NCBI GenBank assembly: GCA_025499625.1 | Contig: JAFMVD010000051.1 | Span: 1 to 43,511 of the forward strand | Source of the DNA: Carboxylicivirga fragile | GTDB lineage: Bacteria; Bacteroidota; Bacteroidia; Bacteroidales; Marinilabiliaceae | Direction of reading: 5' to 3' | Length of the DNA: 43,511 nt | Shown here: positions 25,578 through 33,521 of the stretch, piece by piece | Numbering within the stretch: position 1 is the first letter of the stretch | How the letters are laid out: each line of letters opens with the position of its first letter | The notes under the pieces: generated by a model | What the model was told of the DNA's origin: nothing | Database searches by the model: none | What the model saw: the letters and a program-made list of their open reading frames with translations, nothing else | Made by a program: the position numbers and the translations under genes

Positions 25578-26675
25578 ATGAGTCAGATACGCGTGCTTAT
25601 TAGTGGGGGTGGAACAGGAGGGCATATCTTTCCTGCCATATCCATTGCCAATGCTGTAAAAGAGTTGTTGCCTGATGCGCAAATATTGTTTGTTGGGGCT
25701 CAGGGCAAAATGGAAATGGAAAAGGTGCCGGCTGCAGGTTATGAGATTGTTGGTTTGCCCGTGGCTGGTTTTCATCGAAAATTAACCTTACGAAATTTAT
25801 CTTTTCCATTCAAGCTCATTAAAAGCTTGATGAAAGCGCGTAAAGTGATAAAAGATTTTAAGCCGCATGTGGCGGTTGGAGTAGGCGGATATGCAAGTGG
25901 ACCTGTGCTCCGTGTTGCATCAAAAGCTGGAATACCTTGTTTGCTGCAGGAGCAAAATTCTTTTCCTGGTGTGACCAATCGAATATTAGCGCGAAAAGCC
26001 GCTAAAATTTGTGTGGCTTACGATAAGATGGATCGGTTTTTTCCAAAGGATAAGATTCTTTTAACAGGAAATCCTGTAAGAGATAATCTCTTGAATAAGG
26101 TTAATCGCGAAGAAGCAGCTGAGTTCTTTGGTTTGGATGCTTCAAAAAAGTGTATCCTGGTCATTGGCGGAAGTTTAGGAGCGCGTTCTGTTAATAATGG
26201 TATTATTAATTCAATCGATGATTTGCCCGAAGATTGTCAGATGATATGGCAGGCAGGACGATTTTATATTGAAGAAATGAGAGCAAAACTACCCGAAGCT
26301 TTTAAGGAACGTGTAGTCGTAACAGATTTTATTAGTCGTATGGATTTGGCATTTGCCATGGGCGATGTGGTTATTTCACGAGCGGGAGCTAGTTCTATTT
26401 CTGAATTGGCTTTGTTGGCAATACCATCGGTGTTTGTGCCATCACCAAATGTGTCGGAAGATCATCAGACCAAAAATGCGATGGCCTTGGTTGATAAAGA
26501 AGCTGCTGTATTAGTTAAGGATGTTGATGTAAATGTGGTTGTTAAAACGGCCGTTGATTTAGTGAATGACGACTCGCTACTAAATAAATTGAGTGCCAAC
26601 ATTAAGTTGATGGCCAAGCCAAATGCGGCAAAAGATATTGCTGAGGAAGTTATAAAGCTAGCAAAAAGTAAGTAA
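25578..26675 (+). CDS. murG: UDP-GlcNAc : lipid I GlcNAc-transferase
   Basis: A 365-residue GT-B (GT28) enzyme that converts lipid I to lipid II on the cytoplasmic face of the inner membrane. The N-terminal glycine-rich loop ISGGGTGGHIFPA and VGVGGYASGP form the lipid acceptor side. The C-terminal nucleotide-sugar domain carries GGSLGARSVN, SRAGASSISELALLAIPSVFVPSP and the HQTKNA block. Everything needed for activity is present. It is tightly packed, with 3 bases to ftsW and 5 to murC, indicating translational coupling. Confidence 0.96.
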   Translation: MSQIRVLISGGGTGGHIFPAISIANAVKELLPDAQILFVGAQGKMEMEKVPAAGYEIVGLPVAGFHRKLTLRNLSFPFKLIKSLMKARKVIKDFKPHVAVGVGGYASGPVLRVASKAGIPCLLQEQNSFPGVTNRILARKAAKICVAYDKMDRFFPKDKILLTGNPVRDNLLNKVNREEAAEFFGLDASKKCILVIGGSLGARSVNNGIINSIDDLPEDCQMIWQAGRFYIEEMRAKLPEAFKERVVVTDFISRMDLAFAMGDVVISRAGASSISELALLAIPSVFVPSPNVSEDHQTKNAMALVDKEAAVLVKDVDVNVVVKTAVDLVNDDSLLNKLSANIKLMAKPNAAKDIAEEVIKLAKSK

Positions 26676-26680
26676 GACAT

Positions 26681-28066
26681 ATGTTGCAACTGAAGGATAT
26701 AAAGAGTGTATATTTCATTGGAATAGGTGGAATCGGGATGAGTGCCTTAGCACGTTTCTTTAAATATGAAGGAAAAGAGGTTGCAGGGTACGATCGTACT
26801 CAAACCGACCTTACTCATAAATTGGAGGTAGAAGGAATTTCTATTCACTACACCGATGATGTAGATTTAATATCAAGCACTTTTAAGCAGCAGTTGTCTT
26901 GTTTGGTGGTTTATACACCGGCTGTTCCCAAAGATCATACCGAATTAAATTTCTTTCGTGACAATGGATTTACTGTAAAGAAACGTGCAGAAGTACTTGG
27001 CTTGTTAACGCAGGGTATGGATGGTATTTGTGTGGCAGGTACGCATGGTAAAACAACCATTTCAAGTATGACTGCTCACTTATTGAAACAATCAAAAGTA
27101 GGATGTAATGCTTTCTTAGGGGGTATTACTAATAATTATAAAACCAATTTTTTACACGATGTAAAGTCGCCGTATGTGGTGCTTGAGGCCGATGAGTTTG
27201 ATCGCTCATTTTTGCACTTGAAACCGCATTTTGCGTTGGTGTCCGCAATGGATGCTGATCATTTAGATATTTACGGTGATGCGGAGCAGGTTTATGCTGC
27301 TTTTAATGAGTTTGTTTCTCTAATTGGTGCTGGTGGTGCTTTGTTGCACAAAGTTGGCTTGCCAATTAATGAGCCGGATGAAGAGGTCGAAATCTTTACC
27401 TATTCACTCGATGAGGAGGGTGATTTTTACCCTACGAACCTTCATTTAAAAAATGGCTTGTATCAATTTGACTTACAATCGCCCTTCGGAAAAATATCAA
27501 ATGTAACTCTAGGTATACCTGGTTTGGTCAATGTTGAAAATGCAGTAGGAGCAATGGGTTTGGCTTTATTATCGGGTGTTGAGGAGGATGAGATACGTGA
27601 AGCTTTACCGAAGTTTTCTGGTATTAAGCGACGTTTCGAGTATCATGTTCGTGAGGAGGGTATGGTGTACATCGATGATTACGCGCATCATCCCGAGGAG
27701 ATTAATGCAACCGTTAAGTCGGTTCGTGCCATTTATCCTGAAAAAGAATTAACCGTTGTTTTTCAGCCGCATTTATTTACACGAACTCAGGATTTTGCAG
27801 AAGGTTTTGCAAAGGCATTGGATAAATGTGATCAAATATTCTTATTGGATATCTATCCGGCTCGTGAATTACCAATTGAGGGAGTTAATTCTGAAATGAT
27901 ACTTAAGCTTATGGAGTCGGAGAAGGTTAAGGTGGTTAAAAAAGAGGCTTTGCTTGATGAATTGTTAAAGGTGAAGCCAGAGTTGGTTTTGTCGTTGGGA
28001 GCGGGCGATATTGATAAGTTGGTGCCAAGTTTGGCAGAGGGATTAAAGGATTCCATCAGCAATTAA
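26681..28066 (+). CDS. murC: UDP-MurNAc : L-alanine ligase
   Basis: A 461-residue Mur ligase for the first stem-peptide residue. The N-terminal UDP-binding domain is FIGIGGIGMSALARFFKYEG, the P-loop is CVAGTHGKTTISSM, and the middle domain has EADEFDRSFLHLKP and DADHLDIYGD. IDDYAHHPEEI starts the last domain and VVFQPHLFTRTQDF follows. The Mpl-type ligase is excluded by the UDP-binding N-terminus and by position. It ends the first dense part of the cluster; a 101-base gap with a candidate promoter separates it from ftsQ. Confidence 0.95.
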   Translation: MLQLKDIKSVYFIGIGGIGMSALARFFKYEGKEVAGYDRTQTDLTHKLEVEGISIHYTDDVDLISSTFKQQLSCLVVYTPAVPKDHTELNFFRDNGFTVKKRAEVLGLLTQGMDGICVAGTHGKTTISSMTAHLLKQSKVGCNAFLGGITNNYKTNFLHDVKSPYVVLEADEFDRSFLHLKPHFALVSAMDADHLDIYGDAEQVYAAFNEFVSLIGAGGALLHKVGLPINEPDEEVEIFTYSLDEEGDFYPTNLHLKNGLYQFDLQSPFGKISNVTLGIPGLVNVENAVGAMGLALLSGVEEDEIREALPKFSGIKRRFEYHVREEGMVYIDDYAHHPEEINATVKSVRAIYPEKELTVVFQPHLFTRTQDFAEGFAKALDKCDQIFLLDIYPARELPIEGVNSEMILKLMESEKVKVVKKEALLDELLKVKPELVLSLGAGDIDKLVPSLAEGLKDSISN

Positions 28067-28081
28067 TTAACGTTTGGCAAA

Positions 28082-28109
28082 TTGTTAATAAATATTGCTT
28101 ATAAGTTTG
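28082..28109 (+). promoter_or_regulatory. Candidate internal promoter for ftsQ-ftsA-ftsZ
   Basis: TTG (28082-28084), 17-base spacer, TAAGTTTG (28102-28109), in the only sizeable gap of the cluster. It would start a transcript about 50 nt before ftsQ and let ftsQAZ be made apart from the mur genes. Confidence 0.5.
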
Positions 28110-28167
28110 TTTTTAGCTTAACGGAAAAAGTTATATTTAAGCGGATAAAACTGTTTTATTAAAGAAA

Positions 28168-28896
28168 GTGAAGCGTTTAAAGAACATAGCAGGTATAGCC
28201 ATTATCGTGATTTATTTCCCGATCATGTTTTCATTTGTTTCTATTAGTAAGGAGCAGATGGTATGTGGTGTGGTTATGTCTGAGGTGAAGGATAGCGTAG
28301 ATAACCAGTTTATTACACGAGATGAGATTCGGGATATAGCGCTTGAGAAGTACCCTGGAATATTAGGCCGAAAAGTAAATGAAATTAATAGCGAAGAGGT
28401 GGAGCAGTTCTTTTTAAAGCATCCTGCTGTAGCCAATTGCGAGGTTTATTTTACTTATGGAGGTGCCATTCATGTGGATGTGACGCAACGTCAACCAATG
28501 TTAAGGGTCTTTGAAAGTAATAAATCGTACTATTTAGATAGAGATGGTGAGAAGATGCCATTATTTAAAAAGCATTCGGCACATGTATTGGTGGCTAGTG
28601 GTTATTTAAAAAAGTTAAAGAATAAAGAAGATTTAGTTTGTATTGCTAAGACCATCATGGACGATGAGTTTTGGCAGGCACAAATTGAGCAAGTATATAT
28701 TTCATCCAAAGGAGAATTTATGATGGTGCCGCGTGTTGGTGATCATCTTATTGAGTTTGGTAGCATTGAACGTATGGAAGAAAAGTTTCGGAATCTGCGG
28801 GCTTTGTATAAAAATGGGTGGGAATCCCGTGAGTGGAATTTGTATAAAAGAGTCAATCTAAAATATAAAGGGCAAGTCGTTTGCACAAAAGCATAG
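28168..28896 (+). CDS. ftsQ: FtsQ-like divisome protein
   Basis: A 242-residue bitopic protein. A short basic tail is followed by a transmembrane helix (about 7-25, GIAIIVIYFPIMFSFVS). A POTRA-like region (about 45-115, FITRDEIRDIALEKYPG...VANCEVYFTYGGAIHVDVTQRQPMLRVF) and a beta domain come next. FtsQ links early and late divisome proteins in the periplasm. The start is GTG: an in-frame stop at 28138 limits any upstream extension and no ATG is available. It ends 5 bases before ftsA. The family is weakly conserved, so the call leans on topology, POTRA pattern and position. Confidence 0.88.
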   Translation: MKRLKNIAGIAIIVIYFPIMFSFVSISKEQMVCGVVMSEVKDSVDNQFITRDEIRDIALEKYPGILGRKVNEINSEEVEQFFLKHPAVANCEVYFTYGGAIHVDVTQRQPMLRVFESNKSYYLDRDGEKMPLFKKHSAHVLVASGYLKKLKNKEDLVCIAKTIMDDEFWQAQIEQVYISSKGEFMMVPRVGDHLIEFGSIERMEEKFRNLRALYKNGWESREWNLYKRVNLKYKGQVVCTKA

Positions 28897-28901
28897 TTGT
28901 T

Positions 28902-30242
28902 ATGAATCAGGATCCAAATCTTATAGCCGCTATCGACATTGGTACAACTAAAATTGTTGCCATTGTTGGTCGTAAAACTGAAGAAGGTAAACTCCAGCTC
29001 ATGGGCATGGAGCAGGTACCATCTATTGGTGTTAAAAGAGGTGTTGTTTTAAATATTGACGAGACAGTTTCGTCAATCAAACAAGCCGTATCGAAAATTG
29101 AACAGAAATTAAACATTACCTTATCCGAGGTGTATGTTGGTATTGCTGGGCAGCACATCAAGAGTTTGCGTAATAGAGGATATCGATTTATTGAAACAGG
29201 TTTGGAAATTACTCAATCAGATGTTGATCATTTGTTTGATGATAATTACAAGATTCCGGTTGAAGCAGGTGAAAAAATCATGCATGTCATCCCACAAGAT
29301 TACATTGTGGATAATGAGATGGGTGTGAAAAATCCGGTGGGTATGTCGGGGCGTCGTTTGGAGGGTAACTTCCACATCGTACTCGGACGTATAGCTTCGG
29401 TTAAAAATATTGAGAAATGCATAAGGCGTGTGGCATTACAACTTAACGACTTGATTCTTGAGCCGCTTGCATCTTCGAAAAGTGTTTTAACTGAGGAAGA
29501 AAAAGAAGCTGGTGTTGTTTTGGTTGACATAGGTGGTGGAACGACTGATGTAGCTGTTTTTTACGACGGTATCATACACCACACGGCAGTCATTCCATTT
29601 GGTGGAAACGTGGTTACATCGGATATTAAGGAAGGTTGTCAGGTATTGTATAAGCAAGCTGAATCATTGAAAGTGCAATTTGGATCTGCAATGAGTGATA
29701 TGGCGCGTGAAGACATGGTAGTGACAATTCCTGGAATGGCTGGGTGGGAACCTAAAGAAATATCGTTCAAAAGTCTGGCCTATATCATTCAGGCTCGAAT
29801 GGAAGAAATTATTGACTATGTAACTTTTCAGATTGAAAGTTCGGGCTGCTACGATAAGGTTGGTGCAGGTATTGTGCTTACTGGTGGGGGAGCCTTACTT
29901 AAGAATTTACCAGAGTTGATTAAATATCGCACAGGATTAGATGTGCGCATGGGATTACCCGATCGCTTCTTAGTTGGCGATGTTCCAGAAATGGCGCACA
30001 TGCCAATGTATTCAACAAGTATTGGTTTGGTGATAAGTGCCATGGAGCGTCCTAAACGAAAAATTATTGAGCCTGAATTGTTTGGTGAAGTAGAGCCGAA
30101 AAAACAAGAAGTAGATCAACGTTCTTCGTATCGTAAAGAAAGGCAGAAGAAGGAAAAGGCCAACTATAAAACTGGTAACTTATTCAGTGGCATCAAAAAT
30201 GGTTTGGTGAATATCTTCGATGAGAAAGATGTTGAAATGTAA
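28902..30242 (+). CDS. ftsA: Cell division protein FtsA
   Basis: A 446-residue actin-like ATPase that tethers FtsZ to the membrane. The phosphate 1 motif is IAAIDIGTTKIVAIVG and phosphate 2 is VLVDIGGGTTDVAVF. The adenosine motif is IVLTGGGALLKNLPEL, and the 1C subdomain lies between. The C-terminal 20 residues (NLFSGIKNGLVNIFDEKD) form the expected amphipathic membrane-targeting helix. The frame is open from a TTG at 28881 inside ftsQ, but the ATG at 28902 is chosen. It is preceded by ftsQ (5 bases) and followed by ftsZ (20 bases). Confidence 0.96.
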   Translation: MNQDPNLIAAIDIGTTKIVAIVGRKTEEGKLQLMGMEQVPSIGVKRGVVLNIDETVSSIKQAVSKIEQKLNITLSEVYVGIAGQHIKSLRNRGYRFIETGLEITQSDVDHLFDDNYKIPVEAGEKIMHVIPQDYIVDNEMGVKNPVGMSGRRLEGNFHIVLGRIASVKNIEKCIRRVALQLNDLILEPLASSKSVLTEEEKEAGVVLVDIGGGTTDVAVFYDGIIHHTAVIPFGGNVVTSDIKEGCQVLYKQAESLKVQFGSAMSDMAREDMVVTIPGMAGWEPKEISFKSLAYIIQARMEEIIDYVTFQIESSGCYDKVGAGIVLTGGGALLKNLPELIKYRTGLDVRMGLPDRFLVGDVPEMAHMPMYSTSIGLVISAMERPKRKIIEPELFGEVEPKKQEVDQRSSYRKERQKKEKANYKTGNLFSGIKNGLVNIFDEKDVEM

Positions 30243-30262
30243 TTTGATTTAAAAGGACGGAT

Positions 30263-31762
30263 ATGAGCGAAGATTTAATGAATTTTGAGATGCCATTAAA
30301 TAATTCTTCAATCATTAAGGTGATTGGAGTCGGTGGTGGAGGTAGTAATGCCGTCAATTACATGTATAATCTTGGGATTAAGGATGTGAGTTTCGTGGTA
30401 TGTAATACCGATGCTCAAGCTTTGGAAAGTAGTCCTGTCCCTACCAAAATACAATTAGGAGAATCATTAACCGAAGGGCGCGGAGCCGGCAATAAACCGG
30501 ATAAAGGACGCGAGTCGGCCATTGAAAACCTTGAGGATGTTGTGAATGCCATTGGTGCAGATACCAAGATGGTGTTTGTAACTGCTGGTATGGGTGGCGG
30601 TACCGGAACAGGTGCAGCCCCTATTATCGCTCAAAAAGCGAAGGAGCTTGGTATACTAACCGTTGGTATTGTAACCATTCCGTTTCGTTTTGAAGGTAAG
30701 CTCCGAGTGAATCAAGCCTTGGATGGTATTGCCGAAATGGAGAAGCATGTTGATTCTCTACTTATCATCAATAATGAGCGCTTGCGAGAGATGTTTGGCG
30801 ATTTGAAATTATCCAACGCTTTCTCTAAAGCAGATGATGTGTTAGCAACTGCGGCCAAAGGTATTGCTGAAATTATAACTGTACATGGATACATTAACGT
30901 GGATTTCGCTGATGTTGAAACGGTAATGAAAGACAGTGGTGTTGCCATCATGGGATCGGCTTATGCCGAAGGAGAGAAACGTGCCATTGATGCTATTCAG
31001 GCTTCGTTAGAATCTCCGTTGCTGAATAATAACGATATACAAGGTGCTCGAAACATATTGCTTAACATCACATCGGGTAGCGAAGAGGTTACCATGGATG
31101 AGGTGGGAGAGATAACTGATTATGTGCAGACCGTTGTGGGTGATAGTGCTTCTATTATTTGGGGTACAGGTAATGATGAAACACTTGAATCACAGGTGTG
31201 TGTTACCATTATAGCTACTGGTTTTGTGTCGGGGCAGCTTATTCAGCATCAAGAAAAGAAGAAAGAACAAGATTTAACACGATTTACTCTTGATGAGAAT
31301 GGGGAGATTGTGGAACAAAGCGATGATGCACCTGAGGCTAGCTTAGAGGATACTATTGACGATGAGGGTGGACGAGTTATAGATTTTGAGTTGATTGAAC
31401 TTGAGAAGCAAAAACGCATTGATAAATTCTATAAACCAATTGTGCCAAATACGTCTAAGCCCGAGGTAGAGCATTTTCAGCTTGGTGAGGATGATGGTAC
31501 TGGTGTTTTGAGTGATTCATTAACAAGTAAACAGCCAGTTTATACTCAGCTTTCGCAGGAAGAGATGGAAGATGAGCGAATGATTGAGCAAATGGAAAAG
31601 GTGCCTGCTTATAAGCGCAAACAAATGCAGCTTGAAAATAATAAACAGCAGCAAAGTGCACCCAAGCAACAGCCTATTAGCCGTTTCTCATTGTCCGACG
31701 ATTCGAAGAATGGGCCTAAAATAAGTAGAGATAATCCATATCTGCATGATAATGTAGATTAA
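30263..31762 (+). CDS. ftsZ: Cell division GTPase FtsZ
   Basis: A 499-residue tubulin-like GTPase, the scaffold of the septal ring. GTP-binding blocks: GVGGGGSNAVNYM, the tubulin signature GMGGGTGTGAAPII, and the T7 loop NVDFADVETVMKDSG supplying the catalytic aspartates. The globular core ends near residue 325. A long, charged, low-complexity linker of about 150 residues follows. The conserved tip DNPYLHDNVD probably binds FtsA. E. coli FtsZ has 383 residues; the long linker is usual for Bacteroidota. A purine-rich AAAGGACGG stretch lies 11-19 bases before the ATG. Confidence 0.97.
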   Translation: MSEDLMNFEMPLNNSSIIKVIGVGGGGSNAVNYMYNLGIKDVSFVVCNTDAQALESSPVPTKIQLGESLTEGRGAGNKPDKGRESAIENLEDVVNAIGADTKMVFVTAGMGGGTGTGAAPIIAQKAKELGILTVGIVTIPFRFEGKLRVNQALDGIAEMEKHVDSLLIINNERLREMFGDLKLSNAFSKADDVLATAAKGIAEIITVHGYINVDFADVETVMKDSGVAIMGSAYAEGEKRAIDAIQASLESPLLNNNDIQGARNILLNITSGSEEVTMDEVGEITDYVQTVVGDSASIIWGTGNDETLESQVCVTIIATGFVSGQLIQHQEKKKEQDLTRFTLDENGEIVEQSDDAPEASLEDTIDDEGGRVIDFELIELEKQKRIDKFYKPIVPNTSKPEVEHFQLGEDDGTGVLSDSLTSKQPVYTQLSQEEMEDERMIEQMEKVPAYKRKQMQLENNKQQQSAPKQQPISRFSLSDDSKNGPKISRDNPYLHDNVD

Positions 31763-31773
31763 TTAGATATGAT

Positions 31774-32223
31774 ATGAGCTTAGAATTAACAATCAATAAC
31801 GATATTAAGGAAGCAATGAAAGCGAAGGATAAAATTCGTTTGGAAGCATTGCGAGGAATTAAAAAAGAAATACTTGAGGCTAAATCAGCTAAAGGTGCTG
31901 CAAGTGAGATAAGCGACACGGATGTTGTGAAGATTATTCAGAAAATGGTGAAGCAGCGTAAGGATGCCGCCGCTTTATTTAGTGGACAAGATCGTGCTGA
32001 TTTGGCGGATAAAGAGTTGGAAGAAATTAAAGCCATTGAAGGTTATTTGCCTGCACAGATGAGTAGAGAAGAGTTGGTTGGTGCTGTGAAAGTGATAATC
32101 GAAAAAGTAGGTGCCACATCGATGAAGGAGATGGGTAAAGTGATGGGTATGGCATCCAAAGAGTTGGCTGGTAAAGCTGATGGTAAGGATATTTCGGTAG
32201 TTGTGAAAGAGTTATTAGGCTAG
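31774..32223 (+). CDS. yqeY: GatB/YqeY domain protein
   Basis: A 149-residue helical protein of the YqeY family, homologous to the tail domain of the GatB amidotransferase subunit, which binds tRNA. Landmarks are KAKDKIRLEALRGIKKEI, QKMVKQRKDAAALF, LPAQMSREEL and KEMGKVMGMASKELAGKADG. Its function on its own is not established; a tRNA-related role is assumed. It is the last gene of the ftsZ transcript (11 bases gap), followed by a terminator. Confidence 0.9.
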   Translation: MSLELTINNDIKEAMKAKDKIRLEALRGIKKEILEAKSAKGAASEISDTDVVKIIQKMVKQRKDAAALFSGQDRADLADKELEEIKAIEGYLPAQMSREELVGAVKVIIEKVGATSMKEMGKVMGMASKELAGKADGKDISVVVKELLG

Positions 32224-32243
32224 AAATAGATTAGATATAATTT

Positions 32244-32276
32244 AAAACCCGATTGCTTTTGGTGATCGGGTTTTTT
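32244..32276 (+). terminator. Terminator of the dcw operon
   Basis: AAAACCCGAT / ATCGGGTTTT with an 11-base loop and a T6 tail, 20 bases after the yqeY stop. Confidence 0.88.
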
Positions 32277-32306
32277 GTTTTTGGTAAATTATTAAGAATT
32301 ATATCC

Positions 32307-32455
32307 AGCGCTTGTCTAAGGGTTGCCGAGAAGAGGTAAGTAATGAAGTACAATGTGTATGATGAAAAGTTATAGAATTAATTAGATCTCGGCTATGCTC
32401 GATCACCAGGTTTGGTCATCGAGAATACCTTGAGCTTGTCAAAGGGTTGTCGAGA
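32307..32455. repeat. REP-like repeat cluster between yqeY and the UPF0158 gene
   Basis: Two related copies of a short repeat flank a hairpin. Copy 1 (32307-32331) begins AGCGCTTGTCTAAGGGTTG. Copy 2 (32432-32455) begins GAGCTTGTCAAAGGGTTG; both end in CGAGA. Between them CTCGATCACCA (32398-32408) pairs with TGGTCATCGAG (32413-32423), one mismatch. The same core recurs upstream of nth (42437-42531). Confidence 0.55.
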
Positions 32456-32471
32456 TGCAACATCTAATCAC

Positions 32472-32894
32472 TTAGCGAGCTTTTCTCAATTGTCGTTTTA
32501 TGTGAAATTTAACTTTTTCGTTAAGGTAACTCTGCCAGCTTTGTTTCAGTTCCGAACATTGAGTACGCATGCAATTGTTAAAATGACTGATGCCATTCGA
32601 TTTTCGAAGCCCTTCTACTAAATGTTTGGTTATGCTTCTGTCTTCAATCTCCTGCGAAAAATCCATCATTGTATTATAGAGCTCACGCGAATTCATGCTC
32701 TTAATGTTCAGATAGCTATCTGGTTCCATTTCTACATCTTCCATAGCTTGGTTCACACTGTCGTTAAAATCGGCAAAGTCATCAAACTCAGGTGCAGAAA
32801 CAATTTTCCCTGTTTTTTTGTGTACATAAACAACGTTACCTATGTCGAGTAGGCGAGCAATTTCTTGTATGGAGGAAGCAGAAGTTGTAATCAT
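32472..32894 (-). CDS. UPF0158 family protein
   Basis: A 140-residue soluble protein. It has the conserved layout of UPF0158: an N-terminal strand-rich part with VYVHKKTGKIVSAPEF, the VEMEPDSYLNIKSM block (about 54-67), FSQEIEDRSITKHLVEGLRKSNGISHFNNCM (about 78-108), and a terminal W-x-x-Y-L-N-E-K region. The biochemical function of the family is unknown. It is alone on the minus strand. The start is the ATG at 32894. The REP-like cluster lies beyond its 3' end and the 21-bp array lies upstream. Confidence 0.75.
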   Translation of the reverse strand: MITTSASSIQEIARLLDIGNVVYVHKKTGKIVSAPEFDDFADFNDSVNQAMEDVEMEPDSYLNIKSMNSRELYNTMMDFSQEIEDRSITKHLVEGLRKSNGISHFNNCMRTQCSELKQSWQSYLNEKVKFHIKRQLRKAR

Positions 32895-33018
32895 AATTTA
32901 AACATTAAGTTTATACGCTAGCATGATTTGCGAATTCTACCGCTTTTAAAAATAGATATTTTTTTTGAATCCCAATAGATTTACTGGCATGATAAATATT
33001 AGTGTCATAATAGATGGC
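32895..33018. other. Non-coding leader between UPF0158 gene and the 21-bp array
   Basis: The 627 bases from 32895 to 33521 contain no convincing gene. The first 124 are AT-rich and probably hold the UPF0158 promoter, but no exact TTG/TAnnTTTG pair was recognised. The rest is the 21-bp array (33022-33231), a spacer with nothing recognised, and one B-type repeat module (33331-33467). Confidence 0.5.
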
Positions 33019-33021
33019 CCT

Positions 33022-33231
33022 ACTCTTGAGTGAAAAGTCCCTGCTCGGGAGTGTCTGGTACGCACTCGCGAACCAAAAGTACCTACTCTTGAATCAAAAG
33101 TACGCACTCTTTAGTTATAAGTACCCGCTCGGAAGTCTTTGGTACCTACTTTTATGTCGTTATCTCCCACTCTCGAGTCGTTATCCCTCAGTTGTAAGGG
33201 GTCAGTACCTGCTTTTATTATAAAAGTACCC
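33022..33231. repeat. Phased 21-bp tandem array, ten degenerate units
   Basis: Units begin at 33022, 33043, 33064, 33085, 33106, 33127, 33148, 33169, 33190 and 33211, exactly 21 bases apart. A possible eleventh unit at 33233 is shifted by one. The consensus unit is ACTCTTGAGT, CAAAAG, TACCT in that order. ACTC-TT-GAGT is itself a palindrome and AGTAC-CT-ACT crosses each junction. Because 21 is 7 codons, a 69-codon plus-strand frame (33014-33223) runs open. Its heptads of the form L-L-x-x-K-Y look like by-products of the repeat, and I do not call it a gene. Confidence 0.8.
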
Positions 33232-33330
33232 TGCTGCCGAGCGTTTCGAATCGCGTGGTATATTAATAGAAAGAATGTAAAGAATTGAAAAAGTTTTGAC
33301 CAGTGTAACAATCATGCGTCAGATTCGCGG

Positions 33331-33467
33331 GGAAGCTTAGGGAGCGGTTCTTTATGGGCGTAATGCAAAAGAGAACCGTTCCTTAGAATAGATGGTCTTG
33401 CTACGCCCAATATCAGCTATTCTCTCCGAAGGAAAATAATTGGCGTAAATTCGTGTAATTCGCGGAC
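33331..33467. repeat. Interspersed repeat module B, isolated copy
   Basis: This is one of three nearly full copies of a module of about 135 bases (others at 36035-36174 and 36296-36424). It contains a hairpin (GGAGCGGTTCT 33341-33351 with AGAACCGTTCC 33372-33382), then CTTAGAATAGATGGT. A CCGAAGGAAAA stretch follows, and it ends with AAATTCGTGTAATTCG, a direct repeat of ATTCGTG-like words. Confidence 0.75.
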
Positions 33468-33521
33468 AGCATTTAATAGTGCTTAAATTAATTGTGTAAA
33501 GTTGGTGTATCACTATCATTT

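Noticed and set aside
33014-33223. A 69-codon plus-strand frame with leucine/tyrosine-rich heptads
   Set aside because: The frame lies inside the 21-bp array, whose period is 7 codons, so openness follows from the repeat. No promoter or homologous family is recognised.
33022-33231. CRISPR array or phage attachment site
   Set aside because: Units are contiguous without spacers, and no integrase or tRNA is nearby.
33111-33311. A 66-codon minus-strand frame across the same array
   Set aside because: Same reason: GTxDxRV-like heptads mirror the repeat, and the frame ends within the array.
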